This document shows, piece after piece, positions 8,363-15,587 of a stretch of DNA of 64,000 nucleotides. The notes under the pieces were generated by a model that saw only the letters and a list, made by a program, of their open reading frames with translations, searched no databases and was not told the DNA's origin. Every line of letters starts with the position of its first letter. The stretch's first letter is position 1. Source of the stretch: JBMNIZ01 sp050951405 (GTDB lineage: Bacteria > Bacillota > DULZ01); contig JBMNIZ010000002.1 in the NCBI GenBank assembly GCA_050951405.1, positions 124,001-188,000 on the forward strand, read 5' to 3'. The translations under genes and the position numbers were made by a program.

Positions 8363-9379
8363 TTAATCCAGCGACAGGTCCTTTGCCCATGAATAGGATA
8401 TCAGCCCGTAAAGGGCCGTCTTTTGATATGCGATCTCCTGATGCATTTTATCCACAATTTCCTTCGTGTTTAAACTTCCCAGTTCCCTAATTACCGTATC
8501 AAGGGTCTCAATCTCGTGTTTGGCTAACAGTCTAACGGTAAAACCAGGCGCAGGCTTGAACCGGTATGCCTCATAGTCATCGTACAATATCACGTCAAAA
8601 TTAACTCCGTCCAGTTGGATAATTTGATCGCAGCCTTCCGGTACCGCCCCCAAGGGCAGGGCGCGGTAAGCCAAACCGTTGATAGATTCATCGTATCTTT
8701 TAAAATTTAAAGCATCTCCATACCACAGCATTTTCATCAGTTTTACTTTAAAAAGGTGCGGCACTTTAGAGGCGTAGTAATTGATAACTTCTACTACTTT
8801 ATCCAGATTAAGCTCTACACCGCCTGTTGTAGCTTTATCTGCAAATTTCGCATAAATTGCATGAATTGCGTTTCTAAAGTAATGATCTTGTTGCTTGTTA
8901 TATCGTTCCTTGGCTTTTTGCAAGCACTTGGCGTAGGCTTTCGGGGACAGCCGGTTTTTGTTGCTTATAATTTTGTCCAGAAACCACTTGGGGTCGGCAT
9001 CTATGGTCCTCAAAACATCATCATGAGCCCGGTCCTGAATCTGGCAGTTCTCATAGCGGGTAATGGTGGCCTGACCCCAATCAAGAATGACAGCCAGATC
9101 TTTCTGGCTTAAATCGTAGGCTTCCCGTATTCTTCTGATTTCTTCCGACGTGAGCAAACCCACTTTTTTTCGATATGCGTCTTTAAAAGCAAGATCGTTT
9201 GCTTTGATCATCTCTTCGGTTTCTAAAAACGCGTCTGCCTTGGAGCAGTACTCATATGCGGCTTTAAATTCAATCTCTTCCCCTTTAAATATGTGCCGTT
9301 CAGTCACCTCAACCAGGTCCACCTGGTGTTTTTCCATGCAGCTAAGGCAAAGTTTTTCTTCACTTTCCAGTACCTTCAT
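8363..9379 (-). CDS. Antitoxin: MqsA-like zinc finger, HTH and Panacea (DUF4065/SocA) domain
   Basis: 338 aa from the ATG at 9379, which has GAGGTG 7 bases upstream and overlaps the toxin stop in ATGA; a GTG at 9388 is an alternative. The N-terminus resembles MqsA/YgiT-type zinc fingers (CLSC, Cys11 and Cys14, then YEYC, Cys45), but the fourth cysteine is not obvious. A helix-turn-helix follows (LTSEEIRRIREAYDLSQKDLAVILDWGQATITRYE, about 75-110). The C-terminal 160 residues (FKVKLMKMLWYGDALNFKRYDESINGLAYRALPLGAVPEG) match the Panacea domain, an antitoxin domain found fused to many DNA-binding modules. It probably neutralises and autoregulates the MqsR-like toxin encoded just upstream, now disrupted by IS21. 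Confidence 0.85.
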   Translation of the reverse strand: MKVLESEEKLCLSCMEKHQVDLVEVTERHIFKGEEIEFKAAYEYCSKADAFLETEEMIKANDLAFKDAYRKKVGLLTSEEIRRIREAYDLSQKDLAVILDWGQATITRYENCQIQDRAHDDVLRTIDADPKWFLDKIISNKNRLSPKAYAKCLQKAKERYNKQQDHYFRNAIHAIYAKFADKATTGGVELNLDKVVEVINYYASKVPHLFKVKLMKMLWYGDALNFKRYDESINGLAYRALPLGAVPEGCDQIIQLDGVNFDVILYDDYEAYRFKPAPGFTVRLLAKHEIETLDTVIRELGSLNTKEIVDKMHQEIAYQKTALYGLISYSWAKDLSLD

Positions 9380-9783
9380 TCTACGCACCTCGGATCTCCA
9401 TAAGGAAAATCATCCTTTGTAAACTTTTCTTCAGCAAAGTGAAAAGACATCACAAGAACGGTATGCCTTCCATCGGCTGATAGATCCAACAGTTCAACTC
9501 TAATTTTGATATAGACATCTTTACCGGCATACTGCCGGCCAAAAACCCTCATTTCTGATCTGTTTGCAAATTTTATGTCTTTTACAGTTTCCATGTATTC
9601 TTCTAGCGTCAGGGTGGATAATTCCCGTTTAAGCACCTTCACAACATCTTCATCAGGAAACAGAGTCTGTATTGTATATCTGTTGGTATTTATGAAATTT
9701 CTGCTTTGATCAACTCTGCGTTCGTGTTGAAATGTCATCTTGGTTTGGTCGTCTTGAAGCGCATATCTTAATTTGTCCAGAAA
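9376..9783 (-). pseudogene. MqsR-like toxin, 3' part, truncated by IS21 insertion
   Basis: The toxin frame runs on the minus strand from the IS21 edge (9783) to the TGA at 9376-9378. The apparent start at 9810 lies inside the insertion sequence and is not native. The C-terminal core (LTLEEYMETVKDIKF..MRVFGRQYAGKDVYIKIRVELL..TVLVMSFHFAEE) resembles the MqsR fold, a RelE-like mRNA interferase: E. coli MqsR has the same order of an SEXDFYKS-like helix, GxVYLKIxV strand and VxSF strand. Removing IS21 and one GAAA duplication restores an uninterrupted frame, TEVLAFLDKLRYAL, from 12367 onward. The internal ATG at 9738 could still give a shortened protein, so residual activity is possible. Translationally coupled (ATGA) to the antitoxin. 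Confidence 0.75.
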
Positions 9784-9918
9784 TGTTAATGGCCATGATA
9801 AAATCGACATAAATGGTCACGAAAAACCCGCAAAACCGGTCATTTAGAAAAGGAAAAAAGCTCGTTCCCTACAACATTTTCATTGGAACCAAAACATTAA
9901 AGAAGGGAACGAGCAAAA

Positions 9919-11400
9919 ATGACAGGAGTGTGGGAAATCGTGAACATTCAAGAATGTCGGAAAGCCGGCCTAAGTAAGACCGCCACAGCACAGCGTTTAA
10001 ACCTGGACCGTGGCACCGTAGCAAAATATTGGGATGTTGAAGAGCCTTTGAAAGCACCACCGGTCTACCAGCGAAGTTCCAAAATCGATCTTTACAAAGA
10101 GTATATCACAAATCGACTGGAAAAATGGCCTGAACTGTTTGCAGAAACAATTTATGAAGAAATTAAAAAAATGGGATATAAAGGCTCCGCAAGAACCGTC
10201 CGGCGCTACGTCTCTAAGGTACGACCAAAACTTTCCCGGGAATACAAACCCTATGAAACCCTGCCAGGTGAACAAGCCCAGGTTGACTGGGGCCACTTAG
10301 GCACCATTGTCGAAAACGGCCGGCGGGTTAAGCTTTATGTCTTTGTTTTCTGCCTAAGTTGGTCAAGAGAAAGATATGCGGAGTTCATCACTTCCCTCAA
10401 TATGGCCGTCTTTAACGCCTGCCTACATCGAGCTTTCGAGTATGTGGGAGGGATTCCCGAAACAATCCTCTTTGACAACGCCAAAACTGTGGTAGCGGAA
10501 CGAGTAGGTACGATAGTGAGGTTTAATTCTACCCTTCTGGAACTGGCTTTAAGATATGGCTTCACACCCAAAGCATGTTGGATCAATGATCCGGAAAGCA
10601 AGGGCAAAGTAGAATCCAATGTCAAGTACTTGAAAAAGAGCTTCTACTACGGGCGGGAATTTAAGAACTTGGAAGACCTAAACCAGCAGTTGCAGGTGTG
10701 GCTTAAGGAAGTGGCCAATGCTAAAGTCCATGGCACCACCGGTAAAATACCTCAAGAACGCCTAATAGAAGAACGAAACTATCTAAAACCGTTGCCGGCA
10801 ATCGAAGCACCCTTACCCGTCTATGAAACCCGGAAAGCCAGCAAAACAGCCCTTATCTCCGTAGACAACAACAAATATTCAGTCCCCGCTAAACTGGCCC
10901 GTAAAACAGTACATTTCAGGCGATACGAGGACAGGATTGAAATTCTAGATGATGAGCACGTAGTAGCTGTACATACCTTGGTAAAAGGTAAAAACCAAGT
11001 AATCATTAACGATGACCACTACCCTGAGCATCAAAAAATGAAACAAAGGCCTAAACATCCACTGCAAGCTGAGTTTGAAGCCTTGGCCCCGGTGGCCGAA
11101 GAATACCTGCAGCACCTTAGCCAACGCCGGGAAGGGCACCTTAGAGAACAGATGCAGAAGATCATCTCCCTAAAAGAAGATTACAGTGCTTCTGAAATCA
11201 ATGCAGCCATGGAACGAGCTCTTAAGTTTGGAGCTATTGGTTACGCAAAGTTAAAATCAATACTGCAAAAACAATCCCAGAACCCCAATATTCTGCCTAC
11301 AGTAGGTTCCAACAGAGCCAATTACAAGCTGGATAACCTTCCTTACCAAGTAGAAGTAGAACGCCGGGATACCAGCTATTACGAGGAGGTTATCCAGTGA
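9919..11400 (+). CDS. istA: IS21-family transposase IstA
   Basis: 493 aa. An N-terminal helix-turn-helix (residues about 10-37, AGLSKTATAQRLNLDRGTVAKYW) is followed by a DDE integrase core with Asp123 (QVDWG), Asp186 (ILFDNAKT) and Glu232 (KGKVESNVKYLKK), then a C-terminal beta-barrel-like region. It catalyses cut-and-paste or copy transposition of the surrounding element with the IstB ATPase. The GGGAACGAG site lies 5 bases before the ATG. Its TGA overlaps the istB start by 4 bases. No frameshift or stop is seen. Confidence 0.95.
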   Translation: MTGVWEIVNIQECRKAGLSKTATAQRLNLDRGTVAKYWDVEEPLKAPPVYQRSSKIDLYKEYITNRLEKWPELFAETIYEEIKKMGYKGSARTVRRYVSKVRPKLSREYKPYETLPGEQAQVDWGHLGTIVENGRRVKLYVFVFCLSWSRERYAEFITSLNMAVFNACLHRAFEYVGGIPETILFDNAKTVVAERVGTIVRFNSTLLELALRYGFTPKACWINDPESKGKVESNVKYLKKSFYYGREFKNLEDLNQQLQVWLKEVANAKVHGTTGKIPQERLIEERNYLKPLPAIEAPLPVYETRKASKTALISVDNNKYSVPAKLARKTVHFRRYEDRIEILDDEHVVAVHTLVKGKNQVIINDDHYPEHQKMKQRPKHPLQAEFEALAPVAEEYLQHLSQRREGHLREQMQKIISLKEDYSASEINAAMERALKFGAIGYAKLKSILQKQSQNPNILPTVGSNRANYKLDNLPYQVEVERRDTSYYEEVIQ

Positions 11401-12185
11401 TTAGACAAATACCAACCGCCGATCGGAAAACCCTGGAACAGAATTTAAAAAGGTTAAGACTTCCCCATATTAGAAACATCCTTGACGATGTTAATGAATT
11501 GGCGCTGGAAGAAGAACCATCCTACCTGGATTTCTTAGCCTATGTTATTAACAAGGAGGTGGAACATAGAGACAAGACCCAACAAGAAAAAAGAATGAAA
11601 AGAGCCTGCTTTCCCCAGATAAAGACTTTGGAAGAATTTGATTTTAGTTTCCAAAACAGCATCACCCAACAAAGCATCTATGATCTGGCAACCCTTCAAT
11701 TTATCGAAGCCAAGGAGAACATCATCTTTCTGGGTCCACCGGGAGTAGGCAAGAGCCACCTGGCCATTGCCCTGGGAGTTAAGGCAGTGCTAAAAGGTTA
11801 CCAAGTCCGTTTTTACACACTCACGGACCTCATTGCCGAGCTTTATGCAGCTTTAGCCGATAACAGCCTGAACAGAAAGATTAACAATATCTTAAAAAAT
11901 GACCTTATCATTCTGGACGAACTGGGCTATGTGTCCATGGATGAAACCGCATCAGACCATATTTTCCAGCTGGTCACCAAAGCTTACGAAAACCGTTCTT
12001 TGATCATTACCAGCAACCTGGATTTTGGAGAATGGGGCACTCTTTTTGTGAACATGAGTACTGCTGCAGCTATCTTAGATCGCTTACTACACCATGCCCA
12101 TGTGTTTAACCTTAGGGGGAACAGTTATCGGGTAAGAAACCGATTAATACAACCAACAAATAAGATAGCGGCAACTACAGGCTAA
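11397..12185 (+). CDS. istB: IS21-family ATPase IstB (transposition helper)
   Basis: 262 aa, GTG start overlapping the istA stop (GTGA), with GAGGAGG upstream inside istA. AAA+ ATPase of the DnaC/IstB type: Walker A GPPGVGKS (113-120), Walker B NDLIILDELGY, sensor residues ITSNLDFGEWG. Family members assemble on target DNA and recruit IstA, giving target selection and immunity. Full length, no damage visible. Confidence 0.95.
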   Translation: MIRQIPTADRKTLEQNLKRLRLPHIRNILDDVNELALEEEPSYLDFLAYVINKEVEHRDKTQQEKRMKRACFPQIKTLEEFDFSFQNSITQQSIYDLATLQFIEAKENIIFLGPPGVGKSHLAIALGVKAVLKGYQVRFYTLTDLIAELYAALADNSLNRKINNILKNDLIILDELGYVSMDETASDHIFQLVTKAYENRSLIITSNLDFGEWGTLFVNMSTAAAILDRLLHHAHVFNLRGNSYRVRNRLIQPTNKIAATTG

Positions 12186-12207
12186 ATAAACCGGATTAAG
12201 CGAGTGC

Positions 12208-12257
12208 GAATTGCCTAGGAGGCGTTCCGCTACGCTCCACTGCCTCCTAGGCAATTC
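12208..12257. repeat. Long perfect inverted repeat between istB and the right end of IS21
   Basis: Arms GAATTGCCTAGGAGGC (12208-12223) and its exact complement (12242-12257) enclose an 18-base loop that includes GTTCCGCTACGCTCC. There is no T run. It is carried by the IS, 22 bases after the istB stop. Possible roles are protecting the transposase mRNA 3' end or blocking read-through from either side. Confidence 0.8.
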
Positions 12258-12366
12258 CTCTACCGTTATCGCAAGGATTAAATTCTGTATGACTGCTGGT
12301 TTTTCATGGCCAAAATTGCTGGTTTTTTAGTGACCAAAAATGCGGTTTTTCAAATGGCCATTGACA

Positions 12367-12420
12367 GAAATGCAAGCACTTCGGTTTTGCTCTCGATCCT
12401 TTTTTGTTCATTATAACACC
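12367..12420 (-). pseudogene. MqsR-like toxin, 5' fragment cut off by IS21
   Basis: Read on the minus strand this encodes CYNEQKRIESKTEVLAF and then joins, through the GAAA duplication, to LDKLRYALQDD at 9780. The frame stays open upstream to 12730, but that part consists of repeats and is not coding. The native start is unclear. An ATG overlapping the -10 hexamer is out of frame by one base unless an A has been lost from the run of six A; a GTG in frame (codon for V of TEVLAF) lies just before the insertion point. Confidence 0.6.
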
Positions 12421-12438
12421 CCGGAAATATGGGATCAA
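12410..12438 (-). promoter_or_regulatory. SigA-type promoter of the toxin-antitoxin pair
   Basis: On the minus strand TTGATC (12433-12438), a 17-base spacer and a perfect TATAAT (12410-12415) point toward the toxin fragment. IS21 now lies between this promoter and most of the toxin-antitoxin operon. The 12440-12624 stretch upstream shows nothing else I recognise. Confidence 0.6.
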
Positions 12439-12624
12439 TATTTTTGGTATCAAATGATGCTCTATTTGGGTTGGTATTTGCTGCTGTTGATTGATGTCGG
12501 CCGACAATTGGCAGTATTTTCTGCAAATAAAGTTGCCATTTAGTTCGCCTTAATCCCACATTATTCCTGCCGGAATTGGCGTCCAGGTGTTTCGTCGGGG
12601 CGGTGTTGATTATATACCAATTGC

Positions 12625-13035
12625 AGGGATTGATGTAGGGGCTGATGACCACATCAGCCCGGACCCAAAAGGATGACCCGAATACCGACGACTGTTCCGG
12701 GCATCGGCCCCTACAATTTATTCGCGCCATATAGGTGTTCCATGTAGGGGCGGACCCCCGTGTCCGCCCGTAAAATATATTGGCGTGATTTGCGGGGTTT
12801 TGCGTTTACGGGCCGATGTGGGCATCGGCCCCTACGATTCAACGTAATCTGCGGGATTAACATGCGGGTCGATGTGGGCATCGACCCGTGCGGGCAAGGA
12901 CAGGGCCTTGCCCCTACGGTTTCTAACGCGATTTCCGAGATTGATGTAGGGGCTGATGACCACATCAGCCCGTTGACCCGGAAGGATGACCAGAATACCG
13001 AAGACCGTATTCTGACGGCTGACATCTGAAGTATA
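12625..13035. repeat. Dispersed hairpin/heptamer repeat, cluster 3
   Basis: A composite of at least six palindromic hairpins: GTAGGGGCTGATG..CATCAGCCC (12634), GTAGGGGCGGAC..GTCCGCCC (12740), GGGCCGATG..CATCGGCCC (12810), GCGGGTCGATG..CATCGACCCG (12866), GGGCAAGG..CCTTGCCCC (12893) and GTAGGGGCTGATG (12945). Two minus-strand heptamer arrays occur: 12674-12694 (three units) and 12987-13028 (six units ending CTGGTCA). Linkers of the form TAACGYRATTTGCGGGATT join the hairpins. Short ORFs across this region are by-products of the palindromes. Confidence 0.88.
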
Positions 13036-13175
13036 CAGGTATACACCGGGCTGAGATCTTGGTTTTTTCCGCTAAAAATGATAAACTATATCTACGCCTC
13101 CGGTTCTGCCGCTGGGACGGCGTCAATAAAATTAAATATGTAAGCAAAAAATTCACTGGAAGGGGGAATTGGTCG

Positions 13176-13427
13176 GTGTCCTTGGAGCTAACTTTTTCCG
13201 ATGAACGGAAAACGATGGCAGTCTGTATTGAGGAATTGGAAAAAGGAATCGAGGAACTGGCAACGGCGTACAAGAAAAAAAATATCCCCCAACTGGGGAC
13301 TGCCTTGTGTGATGTGGAATACCACGTACAGGAGCTTCTGGAGATGTTGGAAAAACAGCAGCCTTTCTTCCGGGCTGATGATTTTCGCAAATATGTGAAG
13401 AAAAAACATAATTCTCAAGCGGTCTAG
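13176..13427 (+). CDS. Small unknown helical protein
   Basis: 83 aa from the GTG at 13176, preceded by AAGGGGG at a spacing of 9; an ATG at 13215 and an upstream start at 13059 (inside the post-repeat region) are less convincing. The protein is charged and mostly helical (CIEELEKGIEELATAYKKKNIPQL..DVEYHVQELLEMLEKQQPF). I do not recognise the family. It has no signal peptide or metal motif. A clear terminator overlaps its stop, so it is monocistronic. Confidence 0.6.
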   Translation: MSLELTFSDERKTMAVCIEELEKGIEELATAYKKKNIPQLGTALCDVEYHVQELLEMLEKQQPFFRADDFRKYVKKKHNSQAV

Positions 13428-13440
13428 GGCCGCTTTTTTC
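13417..13440 (+). terminator. Intrinsic terminator
   Basis: Stem AAGCGG (13417-13422) and CCGCTT (13430-13435) with a 7-base loop, followed by a T run. It overlaps the last codons and stop of the small protein gene. Confidence 0.8.
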
Positions 13441-13454
13441 TTGCTTTGATTTTT

Positions 13455-13485
13455 TTGAACAGGGAATTTACCAATATGTTATAAT
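13455..13485 (+). promoter_or_regulatory. Probable promoter of the DegV gene
   Basis: TTGAAC (13455-13460) and TATAAT (13480-13485) with a long 19-base spacer, about 50 bases before the DegV start and after the preceding terminator. Confidence 0.45.
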
Positions 13486-13536
13486 GAGAAAAAGGATAAA
13501 AATGTAACACAATGATGGGCAAAAGGTGAAGGGGAA

Positions 13537-14397
13537 ATGCGAAAAGTAAAAGTAGTTACTGACAGCACCTGCGATTTAAGTGCTGACATTATCGCTGCTT
13601 ATGACTTGAGAGTGGTCCCTCTTTCAGTGCGTTTCGGGGACGAAATTTATTTGGACGGGGTGGACTTTGATAGTAAAGAGCTTTTCCGCCTGGTGGAAGA
13701 GAAAAAATGCCTGCCCCAGACGGCGGCCCCCACTCCCGATGATTTCCGGCAGGTATTTCAGGACCTTTTAGGTCAAGATTACGATATTCTTTGTGTGTGC
13801 CTGTCTTCCCGGTTGTCGGCTACGGTCCAGTCGGCTGTTATTGCCACCGGGGAATGTCCGCCGGGCCGGGTGGAAGTCATCGACGGTTTGAATTTATCCA
13901 GTGCCACGGGCATCTTGGCCCTGATGGCAGCGGACCTGGCGGAGAAGGGACTGCCCCTGGCGGAGATTGCTCCTGTCATCCGGAGCCGGGTGCCGGATCT
14001 CCGGACTATGTTTGTGGTGGATACCCTGGAGTACCTGTACAAGGGAGGCCGCTGTTCCTCCCTGGAAAGCTTAGTGGCCAGCGTTTTAAAAATCCATCCC
14101 CTGCTCACTTTGGAGGATGGACAGATTATCGTGGCGGAAAAAATCAGGGGATCCGTCAATAAGATCGTTGACCGCTTGTACCAGCGGCTGTGGGAGGACC
14201 GGGAACGGCTGGAGATGGATTATCTTTCCGTGACCGGGGCCGGCTGCTACGAGTTGGTGCAGAATTTGGCCGAGAGAATCAAAAAGGAATTTCCTATAAA
14301 AAAGGTCATGGCCAACGAAGCGGGCTGTGTTATTTCCAGTCATTGCGGGCCGGGAACCTTCGGCATTCTCTATCTGGTGAAAGGGGCGGGAAGCTAG
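13537..14397 (+). CDS. DegV family fatty-acid-binding protein
   Basis: 286 aa; GAAGGGG 3 bases before the ATG. The start VVTDSTCDLSADIIAAYDLRVVPLSVRFGDEIYLDG is the classic DegV motif, followed by TAAPTPDDFRQVFQDLL, LSSRLSATVQSA and TLEYLYKGGRCSS. In Firmicutes DegV/FakB proteins bind a fatty acid and present it to the kinase FakA for phosphorylation and entry into lipid synthesis. No FakA is in this window, so the specific partner is unknown. The gene has its own promoter and ends 10 bases from the convergent HD-GYP gene. Confidence 0.93.
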   Translation: MRKVKVVTDSTCDLSADIIAAYDLRVVPLSVRFGDEIYLDGVDFDSKELFRLVEEKKCLPQTAAPTPDDFRQVFQDLLGQDYDILCVCLSSRLSATVQSAVIATGECPPGRVEVIDGLNLSSATGILALMAADLAEKGLPLAEIAPVIRSRVPDLRTMFVVDTLEYLYKGGRCSSLESLVASVLKIHPLLTLEDGQIIVAEKIRGSVNKIVDRLYQRLWEDRERLEMDYLSVTGAGCYELVQNLAERIKKEFPIKKVMANEAGCVISSHCGPGTFGILYLVKGAGS

Positions 14398-14407
14398 CTG
14401 GAGACTT

Positions 14408-15145
14408 TCAGTTCCAAGGGTTTTCCCAAGGAGAGTTCCGGTAGCTGAAGACCACCAGCTTGTCCAGGCGGCGGCTCTGGGCCCAGACCAGAGGATGATT
14501 CAGGCTGTGGTATTTATCCACCAGCTCCAAGAGGCGCTTTTTCTCCCTGCTTATGACTGTTTTCAGATTTCCGATGCAAATGCATGTCAGGGGCGAAAAA
14601 TGATGATCCTGGAACAATACTTTTTGGACCAGGCCCGGATCAAATTGACTGCCGCTATTCCTGAGGATCTCCTCCTCCAACTGCCGAGGACTGAGGGCCG
14701 GGCGATAGGGCCGGGGAGAGGACATGGCTTCCAGTGCGTCAGCCAAGGTCAAGATCCGGGCTTCCCAGGGTATTTTTTCACCGGCCAGGCCGAAGTAGCC
14801 CCGGCCGTCCCACCGTTCGTGGTGGTAGAGAAGCATTGATTGAATCGGATCAAGCTGTTTTTCCTGGGAAATGATCTCCAAGCCCATGAGGGGATGTCTT
14901 CTGACTTCTCTCCATTCCCTTTCCGTCAAGGGACCCGGTCTATGCAGGGTGTCCCGTTGGATTTTGAGGAAGCCCAGATCATGCAACATAGCGCCTACTA
15001 CAATACGGGTTATTTCTTTTTCGCTTAAGTCCAGGGATTCGGCAATCATGAAAGAGATGCCTGCCGTATTAAGGCAATGCTGGGCCAGTTCCGGAGAGTA
15101 ATCTTCCATCCAGGCCAGGTACCGGCTGATATTAACAGTTTCCAC
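14408..15145 (-). CDS. HD-GYP-like phosphohydrolase
   Basis: 245 aa from the GTG at 15145, with AAAGGAG at a spacing of 7; a TTG at 15151 would sit against the Shine-Dalgarno. Metal-binding HD-GYP residues are present: His23, His55-Asp56 (AMLHDLGFLK), His84 (RRHPLMGLE), His108-His109 with RWDGRGY (111-117), and Asp136 (TLADALEAM). The GYP signature reads GYF here and LGK reads LGF, so it is a divergent member. Family activity is hydrolysis of cyclic di-GMP or related dinucleotides. Two GGDEF proteins are encoded elsewhere in the window. No receiver or sensor domain is attached. Confidence 0.85.
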   Translation of the reverse strand: METVNISRYLAWMEDYSPELAQHCLNTAGISFMIAESLDLSEKEITRIVVGAMLHDLGFLKIQRDTLHRPGPLTEREWREVRRHPLMGLEIISQEKQLDPIQSMLLYHHERWDGRGYFGLAGEKIPWEARILTLADALEAMSSPRPYRPALSPRQLEEEILRNSGSQFDPGLVQKVLFQDHHFSPLTCICIGNLKTVISREKKRLLELVDKYHSLNHPLVWAQSRRLDKLVVFSYRNSPWENPWN

Positions 15146-15361
15146 GACCAAGCTCCTTTACTTTCAAGGAATATTTAGGTACTAATCCCAAAAAACAGCA
15201 TTCATTGAGATGTTAACTTTTTTGGGAAGAATTGACAAGCCGTTTTAGGGGCCATTTTCGAGGGAAAAAATAAAATTTCCTCCAAATTCCTTTATTTACC
15301 TGCATTTTCCGCAAAGATTCGATATCTGAGGTCGTTTTGGGATTATTTTTTCCTTGCTAAT

Positions 15362-15390
15362 TTGGGATTAAAATCCATCCGTGAGATAAT
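15362..15390 (+). promoter_or_regulatory. SigA-type promoter of a short transcript
   Basis: TTGGGA (15362-15367), a 17-base spacer and GATAAT (15385-15390) predict a start near 15397. The transcript would end at the terminator at 15541-15583, about 185 nucleotides later. Confidence 0.5.
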
Positions 15391-15396
15391 GGCGCT

Positions 15397-15583
15397 AATA
15401 AATAATGGGGGAAGAAGATTCATGGGGCAGCAGCTTTCCCAACTGAAAAAGCGGATCTTGGACAAAACCCTGGAGATCCAAGGATCCTTACGGGATCTCT
15501 CTGGTTTACCTGTTCGGTTCCTGGGCCACTGGGGAATAAAAAATCGCTTGCATCGAAAGACACAAGCGATTTCTTTTTTTTTT
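15397..15583 (+). ncRNA. Candidate small RNA or broken small ORF
   Basis: A promoter and a strong terminator delimit about 185 bases with no established gene. An ATG at 15422 with GGGGGAAG upstream opens a frame (MGQQLSQLKKRILDKTLEIQ...) that passes through the terminator hairpin and stops only at 15616 inside the convergent etfA. A transcript ending at the T run would therefore lack a stop codon. Either this is a non-coding RNA, or a small gene has been truncated by a frameshift. Confidence 0.4.
15541..15583. terminator. Bidirectional intrinsic terminator
   Basis: Perfect 10-bp stem AAATCGCTTG/CAAGCGATTT with a T run of 10 on the plus side and TTTTTTA on the minus side. It ends both the short plus-strand transcript and the long minus-strand operon that finishes with etfA at 15588. 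Confidence 0.9.
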
Positions 15584-15587
15584 GGCT

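Larger units (their letters stand above)
9784..12366 (+). mobile_element. IS21-family insertion sequence, complete (2583 bp)
   Basis: The left end TGTTAATGGCCAT (9784) and right end, read on the minus strand, TGTCAATGGCCAT (12366) form terminal inverted repeats. Both ends carry further subterminal copies of a TGGTCAC/TGGCCAT..AAAAACC motif (left near 9813, right near 12298-12336), as is typical of IS21. The 4-bp sequence GAAA flanks both sides (9780-9783 and 12367-12370), a target-site duplication. It contains istA and istB, both intact, so the copy could be active. The insertion splits an MqsR-like toxin gene. Confidence 0.92.

Noticed and set aside
9784..9810. Toxin start codon at 9810
   Set aside because: This ATG and the first nine codons lie inside the IS21 left end; the native N-terminus is on the other side of the element.
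12711..13046. Short ORFs inside the repeat clusters (also near 3374-3619, 27430-27738, 42221-42640 and 57091-57309)
   Set aside because: Their translations repeat the same phrases (for example 'GSSFWVRADVVIS', 'GRCGHRPL') because they read the hairpins and heptamers in different frames; no ribosome sites.
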